Shown: positions 1 to 5,334 of the stretch, one piece after another | Layout of the letters: each line of letters opens with the position of its first letter | Numbering within the stretch: the first letter of the stretch is position 1 | Assembly (NCBI GenBank): GCA_031280855.1 | Contig: JAITGH010000046.1 | Location: 1-6,046, forward strand | DNA: 6,046 nt | Direction of reading: 5' to 3' | Source: Oscillospiraceae bacterium | GTDB lineage: Bacteria > Bacillota > Clostridia > Oscillospirales > Oscillospiraceae | Made by a program: the position numbers and the translations under genes | The notes under the pieces: generated by a model | What the model was told of the DNA's origin: nothing | What the model saw: only the letters and a program-made list of their open reading frames with translations | Database searches by the model: none

Positions 1-448
1 GATGAACGTTCTCGGCACTCACGACACTATGCGGATCCTTACGGCACTGGGCACGGGAAGCTCGGCGAAGAGTCGGCGCGAGTTCTCCAAGTTCCGCATG
101 ACAGAGCGCGAGTACGAGCTTGGTAAACGCAGGCTTATGATTGCGTCCGCGTTGCAGTACACGTTGCCCGGATTCCCATGCGTATATTACGGCGATGAGG
201 CGGGAATGCAGGGCGGCGCGGATCCGTTCAACCGATTGCCGTTCCCTTGGGGGCACGAGGACGCGGAGCTTCACGATTGGTACCGTTACCTCGGCTCCGT
301 CCGGCGCCGGCACTACGCTTCGCTTGCGGGAGGCTCGTACAAGCTGATCAGAGCGTCGGGCGCGGAGTTCTCGTTCGCTCGGGGGGACTCGCTGATCGTC
401 ACCGTCGACGCCGACGAGCTAACAGTCGAAATAGTAGATAGGACGTAG
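1..448 (+). CDS. GH13 alpha-amylase-family glycosidase, C-terminal fragment (5' end outside window)
   Basis: Only the last 148 codons are present; the reading frame is open at the left edge and the ATG at position 2 is an internal Met, not a start. The fragment holds the end of the GH13 (beta/alpha)8 catalytic barrel. GTHDTMRIL (residues 5-13 of the fragment) is conserved region IV, whose His-Asp pair (H7, D8) binds substrate and stabilises the transition state. PGFPCVYYGDE (56-66) followed by DPFNRLPFPW (74-83) is the strand-8 segment typical of neopullulanase/maltogenic amylase-like enzymes. The family hydrolyses alpha-1,4 and/or alpha-1,6 glucosidic bonds in starch, glycogen or maltodextrins; the subfamily cannot be fixed from this part. 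Only about 45 residues follow the YASL segment, so the C-terminal beta-domain looks short for the family. The last codons overlap sequence resembling the downstream repeat. The next gene, glgP, starts 114 bp later, which fits alpha-glucan breakdown. Confidence 0.9.
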   Translation, partial: MNVLGTHDTMRILTALGTGSSAKSRREFSKFRMTEREYELGKRRLMIASALQYTLPGFPCVYYGDEAGMQGGADPFNRLPFPWGHEDAELHDWYRYLGSVRRRHYASLAGGSYKLIRASGAEFSFARGDSLIVTVDADELTVEIVDRT

Positions 449-549
449 CGAATTAGGAATGAGTGAGCAGGAAATAGTAGAGCGCGAACCACGCAGGTAC
501 CGCTATCCCAACGTCTCCCGTAACTAATTCCCGGTTCCAAATTCCTATC
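449..549. repeat. Imperfect inverted-repeat intergenic element, copy 1
   Basis: This element fills the spacer between the GH13 stop codon and the glgP ribosome binding site. TAGGAAT (454-460) pairs exactly with ATTCCTA (541-547). GGAAATAGT (470-478) pairs with ACTAATTCC (523-531) with one mismatch. The gaps between the two paired blocks are 9 nt on both sides, so the structure is symmetric. The centre contains GCGCGAACCACG (482-493), matching 11 of 12 bases in copy 2 at 3005-3016. The right half (512-531) also aligns with copy 2 at 3026-3044. A folded RNA or cruciform is predicted; no transposase or coding content is present. It could be a MITE-like or REP-like dispersed repeat, which is inferred from form only. 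Confidence 0.75.
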
Positions 550-551
550 CC

Positions 552-556
552 GGAGG
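552..556 (+). promoter_or_regulatory. Ribosome binding site of glgP
   Basis: GGAGG lies 6 nt before the ATG at 563 and fixes that start. An out-of-frame ATG at 559-561 is only 2 nt from the site and would encode just three codons, so it is not the start. The site directly abuts the right arm of repeat copy 1. Confidence 0.85.
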
Positions 557-562
557 TTATGA

Positions 563-2971
563 ATGGATAAATATCGGTTCGCGGAACGCTTTGAAGAGAA
601 GATCGAGACGACCAGCGGCACGCTTATCAGCGAGGCGACGGTTGAGAACTGCTATAAGGCGATCGCGGAGCTGGTCAAAGATCAGATCACCCGCTATTGG
701 GTACGCACGACTCGAAGATATCATGAGGAGCAAGTCAAGCAAGTGTACTACTTCTCGCTCGAGTTCATGCTTGGCAAGACGCTGGAGAAGAGCCTCGAGT
801 TCCTCGGGCTGGAGAAAGTAGCGCGAGAGGCGCTGGCGTTCTACAACGTCGATCTGGACGACGTATACAAGGCGGAGCCTGACCCGGGGCTTGGCAATGG
901 AGGGTTGGGACGGCTTGCCGCCTGCTTCATGGATAGTCTCGCGAATCTGGACATACCCGGTCATGGTTGCAGTATCCGTTACCAGTACGGGCTGTTCGAG
1001 CAAAAGATCGTCAACGGCTATCAGGTTGAGCAACCCGACTATTGGCTGCGCAATGACAATATCTGGGAGATTAAGAAGCCCAATAAGTCTTGCATCGTCA
1101 AGTACTACGGCAATATCCACGAGGTCGACGACCCTCAAACCGGGCGTAAGCACTTCATTCACGAGAACTATGAGGCGATCCGAGCCGTGCCGTACGACGT
1201 CGCAGTCGTAGGCGATGCGGACGATCGCACCGTTAACACGCTTCGGCTCTGGAGCGCGGAGAGCGTCAAGCAATTCGACTTCGGTCAGTTCAGCGTCGGC
1301 AACTACGTCGGGGCTCAAGCCGGGCGTTACGCAGTCGAGGCGATAAGCGAGGTCCTGTACCCCGACGACTCCAACTATCAGAACCGATTGCTCCGGCTCA
1401 AGCAGCAGTACTTCTTCGTCTCCGCCGGTTTGCAAAGCATTATGCGCCACTACAAGAAGCACTACTCCGATTTCCGGGAGCTTCCCCGCTATATCTGTAT
1501 CCACATCAACGATACGCACCCCGCGCTCGCGGTGCCGGAGCTTATGCGAATCCTTATGGACGACGAGGGGTTCGGCTGGGACGAAGCTTGGGAGATTACC
1601 TGGTCGACCATCAGCTACACTAACCACACGATCATGCCGGAGGCGCTCGAGAAATGGCGGGTCGACGTGTTCTCCACGCTCCTGCCGCGAATCTACATGA
1701 TCACGCAGGAGATCAACGAGCGCTGGTGTCGGGAACTAATCGAGCAAGGCTTCAACGAGGAGCGTATCGCTCGCATGGCGATCATCGCGTACGATGAGGT
1801 TCGCATGGCGTACCTGGCCGTCGTGGGAAGTCACAGCGTCAACGGCGTCGCCGAGGTTCACAGCCGACTGCTTAAAACCGAGCTGTTCCGCGACTTCCGT
1901 GAGGTCTTCCCCGAACGCTTCACAAACGTTACCAACGGAGTCACTCAGCGCCGCTGGCTTCACCGCTCTAACCACGGGCTGGCAACCTTGCTGAGCGAGG
2001 CGATCGGCGACGACTGGAAGCGCAACATGCGGCTCCTCACTCAGCTCGACTCCGGCGGAGTCGTGCGCGACCCCGCGTTCCTGGAACGGCTTGCGCGAAT
2101 CAAGCACTCCGAGAAGGAGCGGCTCTCGAAGCTTATCATGGACTCCAACGAGATCGAGCTCAGCCCGAACGCAATCTTCGACGTTCAAGTTAAGCGTATC
2201 CACGCCTACAAGCGTCAGCTGATGAATATCCTGCACATCCGCTGTCTCTACAACCAGCTGCTGGATGACCCGAACGCGAACATCTACCCGAGAGTCTTCA
2301 TCTTCGCCGGTAAAGCCGCGCCCGGCTATCACCTTGCAAAGCAGATCATCAAGCTGATCAACGATACGGCTCAACAGATCAATAACGACCTGCGTATCCG
2401 CGACATGATAAAGGTCGTCTTCCTTGAGAACTACCGCGTCAGCCTTGCAGAGCGCATCTTCCCCGCGTCCGACGTGAGCGAGCAAATCAGCACCGCCAGC
2501 AAGGAAGCCTCCGGCACCGGGAACATGAAGTTCATGATGAACGGCGCCATAACCATCGGCACGCTTGACGGCGCGAACATCGAAATCTTCGACGCAGTCG
2601 GCGAGTCCAACTGTATCCGCTTCGGCCTAACCGTACCTGAAGTTCTGGAGCTTTACCGCGACCGCTCCTACAACCCGCGTGACTGCGTCGCCAGTAATCC
2701 ACAACTCGCAAGAGTAATCAACGAGCTCTTCGACCGCGGCGCCTACCGGGAGGTCTACGACTCGCTGCTTACCTATGGCGACGAGTTTTTCGTCCTGCGC
2801 GACTTCGATTCCTACGTCGAGGCTCAAGCCCGTTTGGACGCACTCTACCGCGACCCGGAGACGTGGAACCGCATGAGCGCGATGAACATCGCATACTCCG
2901 GCAAGTTCTCCTCCGATGAGTCAATCCGCGAGTACGCCACACGAATCTGGAAGATGAAAGCGCCAACGTAG
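563..2971 (+). CDS. glgP: Glycogen/starch/maltodextrin phosphorylase (GT35)
   Basis: This cytoplasmic PLP enzyme releases alpha-D-glucose-1-phosphate from the non-reducing ends of glycogen or maltodextrin using inorganic phosphate. The 802-residue protein is full length for bacterial GlgP (about 800-815). The phosphorylase signature EASGTGNMKFMMN spans residues 648-660, and K656 is the expected PLP Schiff-base lysine. Other conserved blocks are GNGGLGRLAACFMDSLA (111-127), HINDTHPALAVPELMR (314-329), VQVKRIHAYKRQ (541-552) and GTLDGANIEI just after the PLP site. The ATG at 563 is backed by GGAGG. The end (YATRIWKMKAPT) matches the usual terminus, so it is complete. The preceding GH13 gene suggests a glucan-breakdown pair. 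No separate promoter is evident in the 114-bp spacer, so cotranscription is likely but not shown. GlgP and MalP preferences cannot be told apart here. The long antisense frames inside the gene are codon-bias shadows. Confidence 0.97.
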   Translation: MDKYRFAERFEEKIETTSGTLISEATVENCYKAIAELVKDQITRYWVRTTRRYHEEQVKQVYYFSLEFMLGKTLEKSLEFLGLEKVAREALAFYNVDLDDVYKAEPDPGLGNGGLGRLAACFMDSLANLDIPGHGCSIRYQYGLFEQKIVNGYQVEQPDYWLRNDNIWEIKKPNKSCIVKYYGNIHEVDDPQTGRKHFIHENYEAIRAVPYDVAVVGDADDRTVNTLRLWSAESVKQFDFGQFSVGNYVGAQAGRYAVEAISEVLYPDDSNYQNRLLRLKQQYFFVSAGLQSIMRHYKKHYSDFRELPRYICIHINDTHPALAVPELMRILMDDEGFGWDEAWEITWSTISYTNHTIMPEALEKWRVDVFSTLLPRIYMITQEINERWCRELIEQGFNEERIARMAIIAYDEVRMAYLAVVGSHSVNGVAEVHSRLLKTELFRDFREVFPERFTNVTNGVTQRRWLHRSNHGLATLLSEAIGDDWKRNMRLLTQLDSGGVVRDPAFLERLARIKHSEKERLSKLIMDSNEIELSPNAIFDVQVKRIHAYKRQLMNILHIRCLYNQLLDDPNANIYPRVFIFAGKAAPGYHLAKQIIKLINDTAQQINNDLRIRDMIKVVFLENYRVSLAERIFPASDVSEQISTASKEASGTGNMKFMMNGAITIGTLDGANIEIFDAVGESNCIRFGLTVPEVLELYRDRSYNPRDCVASNPQLARVINELFDRGAYREVYDSLLTYGDEFFVLRDFDSYVEAQARLDALYRDPETWNRMSAMNIAYSGKFSSDESIREYATRIWKMKAPT

Positions 2972-3066
2972 TGATTAGGAATTAGAGAATAGGAATTAGT
3001 GAGGGCGCGAAACACGGAAGCACTCCGTCCCCCTTACTAATTCCTAGCTACTATTTCCTAACTTCT
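2972..3066. repeat. Imperfect inverted-repeat intergenic element, copy 2 (strong hairpin)
   Basis: Two 32-nt arms, 2974-3005 and 3031-3062, are reverse complements at 25 of 32 positions. The inner 16 bp (2990-3005 with 3031-3046) pair with a single G-U. The loop carries a nested 5-bp stem, ACGGA (3014-3018) with TCCGT (3024-3028). Each arm is built from two tandem versions of a TAGGAATTAG-like motif about 14 nt apart. The element begins right after the glgP stop codon and ends 3-7 nt before the -35 box of the next gene. A transcript reading out of glgP would form a long stem-loop here, which could protect the 3' end or weaken readthrough, but there is no U-tract for a classic intrinsic terminator. 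It is homologous to the element at 449-549. Confidence 0.82.
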
Positions 3067-3069
3067 ATC

Positions 3070-3098
3070 TTGACATCGTTGCATATTAGCGTTATAAT
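3070..3098 (+). promoter_or_regulatory. Consensus sigma-70/SigA promoter for the aminotransferase gene
   Basis: TTGACA (3070-3075) and TATAAT (3093-3098) are both perfect consensus hexamers separated by exactly 17 nt. A transcription start near 3105 would give a leader of about 42 nt before the ATG at 3147. No operator dyad is visible between the -10 box and the start codon, so strong and possibly constitutive expression is inferred. Confidence 0.92.
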
Positions 3099-3128
3099 GA
3101 GGGTAATCGCGCTTCTATACGCAATTAT

Positions 3129-3135
3129 GAAGGAG
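3129..3135 (+). promoter_or_regulatory. Ribosome binding site of the aminotransferase gene
   Basis: GAAGGAG lies 11 nt upstream of the ATG at 3147. This is a little long but within the range used by Bacillota. No other ATG, GTG or TTG occurs in between in frame. Confidence 0.75.
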
Positions 3136-3146
3136 TCAACATTCAA

Positions 3147-4340
3147 ATGGACTACAAAGCCTTATGGGAAGAATATGAGGCATTCAAGGCAAGAGGTCTG
3201 AAGCTTGACATGTCGCGAGGCAAACCCTCGCCGGAGCAGCTCGACCTCTCACTGGACGCGCTTACCATCGCAGACTACATCGACGACACCGGAGTCGACG
3301 CCCGCAACTACGGCAACCTCGAGGGTTTGCCGGAGGCAAGACGCTTCTTCGCCGAACTGCAAGACGTTGAGCTTGACGAGTGCATCGTCTGCGGGAACTC
3401 CAGCCTCGAGCTTATGTTCCACCTCGTGACACTGTCCGCACGCCAAAACGCTCAACTGCCCGTCCGCAAGTGGCTCTGCCCCGTCCCGGGTTACGACCGC
3501 CACTTCAACGTTACCGAGAAGCTCGGATTCGAAATGCTCAACGTTGCGATGACGGAGTCCGGACCCGACATGGACGAGGTTGAACGCCTTGCCGCCGATC
3601 CCGCCGTTTGCGGGATTTGGTGCGTCCCGACGTACTCCAACCCCGACGGCTACGTCTACTCCGACGCGACCGTGCAACGGCTCGCAGCCCTTACCGCCGC
3701 GAATCCAAACTTCACCATCATCTGGGACGACGCTTACAAGGTGCACCACCTTACCGAGACCGCGTTCACCGTCGCCAATATGCTCAAGGCGTGCAAAGCC
3801 GCAGGGAACCCCGATCGTGCGGTCATGCTGTGCTCCACCAGCAAAATCACATTCGCAGGCGCCGGAGTCGCCGCCCTCGCCGCAAGCTCTGCCAACGTCA
3901 AGCGGATCCTCGCGTATCTTGCCGATATGATCATCACGTTTGACAAGCTTAACCAGCTTCGCACCGTGCGATTCCTCAAGTCGCAAGGCGGGCTCGAAGC
4001 TCACATGCGCAAGCACGCGTCGATCGTCCGCCCGAAGTTCGACGCAGTCGCGGAAATCTTCGAACAGGAGTTCCGCGAGTGCCCCGGTATCGCCTACTGG
4101 TCGTCGCCCGCCGGAGGCTACTTCATCAGCCTCTACACTCAGCGCGGTCGAGCCAAACGTACCGTCCAACTCTGCAAAGACGCGGGCGTTACCCTGACAG
4201 CGGCGGGAGCCGCGTTCCCCTACGGGATCGACGCGCAAGATTACCACATCCGCGTCGCACCTACCTATCCCTCCGTTGAGGAACTTCGTGAGGCCGCGCA
4301 CCTGCTCGCGCTGTGCGTTAAGCTCTCGTCACAGCCGTAA
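3147..4340 (+). CDS. PLP-dependent class I aminotransferase, probable aspartate aminotransferase (PF12897-like)
   Basis: A complete 397-residue fold-type I aminotransferase, expected to move an amino group between an amino acid (probably aspartate or alanine) and a 2-oxo acid in the cytoplasm. The N-terminus, with LDMSRGKPSPEQLDLS and the YGNLEGLPEARRFF block (from Y55), is characteristic of the family typed as aspartate aminotransferase or 'MocR-like aminotransferase', although no GntR DNA-binding domain is present. Active-site residues can be assigned by motif: N165 in YSNPDG (variant of NPTG), D194 and Y197 in IWDDAYKVHHL (pyridine nitrogen and O3' contacts), K233 in STSKITFAGAG (PLP Schiff base) and R369 in HIRVAP (substrate alpha-carboxylate). 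All key residues are present. The gene has its own consensus promoter and is flanked by non-coding regions, so it is probably monocistronic. The fold is certain; substrate specificity is inferred from family resemblance. Confidence 0.92.
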   Translation: MDYKALWEEYEAFKARGLKLDMSRGKPSPEQLDLSLDALTIADYIDDTGVDARNYGNLEGLPEARRFFAELQDVELDECIVCGNSSLELMFHLVTLSARQNAQLPVRKWLCPVPGYDRHFNVTEKLGFEMLNVAMTESGPDMDEVERLAADPAVCGIWCVPTYSNPDGYVYSDATVQRLAALTAANPNFTIIWDDAYKVHHLTETAFTVANMLKACKAAGNPDRAVMLCSTSKITFAGAGVAALAASSANVKRILAYLADMIITFDKLNQLRTVRFLKSQGGLEAHMRKHASIVRPKFDAVAEIFEQEFRECPGIAYWSSPAGGYFISLYTQRGRAKRTVQLCKDAGVTLTAAGAAFPYGIDAQDYHIRVAPTYPSVEELREAAHLLALCVKLSSQP

Positions 4341-4382
4341 AGAACGATCGACTATATGTATATGTTTGCTATGGGTTTGGAG

Positions 4383-4407
4383 CGCGACTTTTTGTAAAAA
4401 AGTCGAC
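4383..4407. repeat. A/T-rich palindrome, copy A
   Basis: CGACTTTTT (4385-4393) and AAAAAGTCG (4397-4405) form a perfect 9-bp inverted repeat around a 3-nt centre (GTA). It lies 43 nt after the aminotransferase stop codon, where a terminator would be expected, but the stem is not followed by a T-run, so it is not a standard intrinsic terminator. It matches copy B (4461-4485) at 21 of 25 positions. It could be a protein-binding dyad, a 3'-end hairpin or part of a dispersed repeat. Confidence 0.7.
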
Positions 4408-4460
4408 CTGAGGACGCGTTTTGACATGTATTGGGACGATGTGGGGACGTGAGGTTAAGA

Positions 4461-4485
4461 CGTGACTTTTTTGAAAAAAGCCGAC
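4461..4485. repeat. A/T-rich palindrome, copy B
   Basis: A second version of the palindrome, 78 bp downstream of copy A and in the same orientation. The CTTTTTT/AAAAAAG core (4466-4472 and 4474-4480) is kept, while the outer stem is weaker because of substitutions (GTGAC against GCCGAC). It is followed by an A-run and then CTTTT, with no T-tract suited to + strand termination. Confidence 0.6.
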
Positions 4486-4516
4486 AAAAAACTTTTACAT
4501 TTGCCCCTGCTCCTAT

Positions 4517-4689
4517 CGGAGACCAGCGTGACGCTGGACTCACATTAGCCACTGCAATTGTCAAGCTCGGAGACCAGCGTGACGCTGGACTCACATTAGC
4601 CACTGCAATTGTCAAGCTCGGAGACCAGCGTGACGCCGGACTCACATTAGCCACTGCAATTGTCAAGCTCGGAGACCAGCGTGACGCTG
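4517..4689. repeat. 51-bp tandem repeat, 3.4 copies, each with an internal dyad
   Basis: Full units start at 4517, 4568 and 4619, and a partial 20-bp unit starts at 4670. The three full units are identical except for one T-to-C change at 4637 in unit 3. Each unit begins with a dyad, CCAGCG-TGA-CGCTGG (4523-4537 in unit 1), extended by GAG/CTC beyond one A-A mismatch. The rest of the unit is not palindromic apart from CAATTG. There are no variable spacers, so it is not a CRISPR. The period is a multiple of three and lacks stops in one frame on each strand, which creates long but unsupported reading frames. Near-identity of units points to recent duplication or gene-conversion-like upkeep. Confidence 0.93.
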
Positions 4690-4696
4690 TCGTCTC
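4672..4696. other. Hairpin at the truncated last repeat unit
   Basis: GAGAC (4672-4676) pairs with GTCTC (4692-4696) and CAGCG (4677-4681) with CGCTG (4685-4689). This gives a 10-bp stem with a 3-nt loop and a 2-nt bulge (TC, 4690-4691). The left arm is the repeat unit and the outer right arm is unique sequence. It lies 44 nt before the glycosylase start codon, so it would sit in the 5' leader if transcription begins upstream. Confidence 0.55.
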
Positions 4697-4740
4697 AATA
4701 CATATCAACAAACCTCTAGTAAACTCTGAAAGGGACCAAC

Positions 4741-5310
4741 ATGCTGAACTCGGACGCATGGACACAACTACGGGAGCAGTGCGAGCAGTGTCGGCTCTGC
4801 GAGCTTCACGAGCATCGGACGCAATTGGTATTCGGCGCGGGCGACGTGGGTGCGCGCCTCATGTTGATCGGCGAGGCTCCGGGCGAGAAGGAAGATCTGA
4901 GCGGCACTCCGTTCATCGGACGCTCCGGGCGACAGCTTGACGCGCTGCTAGAGGAGGCCGGGCTGGATCGCTCGACGGTCTACATCGCGAACACGGTCAA
5001 GTGCCGACCTCCCGCAAACCGCGACCCGAGTCCTGCCGAGCTTAACGCTTGCGGAGTCTGGCTGAGCCGTCAGATCGAGCTGCTCGCCCCGCGTGTCATC
5101 GTCTGTCTCGGTAAATTCGCCGCGAGACGCATGATCGACCCGAAGTTTATGATTTCGCAACAGCACGGGCAATGGTTTACAACTTCGGACGGGCGCGATA
5201 TTACCGCGATCTACCATCCGGCGGCGTTGCTACGCAATCCCGGAAGACGACCGGACACGCTTGCCGACTTGAAGTCCGTACGCGCCCGACTCCTACAACC
5301 TGCGCCCTGA
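4741..5310 (+). CDS. Family 4 uracil-DNA glycosylase (4Fe-4S, UdgA/SPO1-polymerase-like type)
   Basis: A complete 189-residue protein that removes uracil from DNA and so starts base excision repair of deaminated cytosine. The four cysteines expected to bind the 4Fe-4S cluster are visible: C17 and C20 in QCRLC, C88 in NTVKCRPP and C104 in NACGVWL. Motif GEAPGEKED (44-52) carries the active-site region. GTPFIGRSGRQLD (55-67) is the conserved uracil-pocket segment, and HPAALLR (159-165) is the C-terminal DNA-contacting motif. Length is typical of the compact bacterial family 4 enzymes. The ATG at 4741 follows AAAGGGA by about 5 nt. The gene lies just after the tandem-repeat region and 24 bp before the DUF2156 frame, with which it is probably cotranscribed. 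A longer overlapping frame (4431-4940) is rejected because it only reads the satellite and then the wrong frame of this gene. Confidence 0.95.
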   Translation: MLNSDAWTQLREQCEQCRLCELHEHRTQLVFGAGDVGARLMLIGEAPGEKEDLSGTPFIGRSGRQLDALLEEAGLDRSTVYIANTVKCRPPANRDPSPAELNACGVWLSRQIELLAPRVIVCLGKFAARRMIDPKFMISQQHGQWFTTSDGRDITAIYHPAALLRNPGRRPDTLADLKSVRARLLQPAP

Positions 5311-5322
5311 CCCCCTACAAAA

Positions 5323-5329
5323 GAGGTGA
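5323..5329 (+). promoter_or_regulatory. Ribosome binding site pointing to an ATT start codon
   Basis: GAGGTGA matches seven contiguous bases of the 16S 3'-end complement. The AGG core ends at 5326, which leaves 8 nt to the ATT at 5335, an ideal spacing. The only standard in-frame start nearby, GTG at 5326, lies inside this site and has no ribosome binding site of its own at a suitable distance. This is why the downstream gene is placed at 5335. Confidence 0.7.
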
Positions 5330-5334
5330 CACTT

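Larger units (their letters stand above)
4341..4740. other. 400-bp intergenic region without a supported gene
   Basis: No frame here resembles a known protein. From the left it contains a unique AT-leaning stretch, two related A/T-rich palindromes (4383-4407 and 4461-4485), a 51-bp tandem repeat (4517-4689), a hairpin on the partial last unit (4672-4696), and the ribosome binding site of the next gene (AAAGGGA, 4729-4735). I could not find a convincing promoter for the glycosylase gene. The part before 4517 is visibly richer in A/T runs than the flanking genes. Confidence 0.8.

Noticed and set aside
557..1627. 356-residue antisense frame inside glgP
   Set aside because: It mirrors the codon bias of a certain gene and has no recognisable domain. 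The same applies to 1736-2485 and to 3249-4301 opposite the aminotransferase.
4385..4405. Intrinsic terminator of the aminotransferase gene
   Set aside because: The stem is A/T-rich and is followed by ACCTGAGG rather than a T-run, so it is listed as a palindrome only.
4421..4426. TTGACA as a -35 box for the glycosylase gene
   Set aside because: No TATAAT-like hexamer lies 16-18 nt downstream, and the position is about 300 bp from the start codon.
4517..4689. Possible CRISPR array
   Set aside because: The whole 51-bp unit repeats with no variable spacers, and no cas gene is present.
4352..4765. 137-residue - strand frame with SPSLTIAVANVSPA-like repeats
   Set aside because: Same satellite read on the other strand; it starts inside the glycosylase coding sequence and ends in the palindromes. 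A real peptide would need transcript evidence.
4431..4940. 169-residue + strand frame with three 17-residue repeats
   Set aside because: It is open because the 51-bp satellite has no stops in that frame; it then runs 200 bp into the glycosylase gene in the wrong frame and has no ribosome binding site or recognisable domain.
5308..5310. TGA recoded as a sense codon
   Set aside because: The glycosylase ends at its normal family length here, a ribosome binding site follows at once, and no other in-frame TGA suggests recoding.
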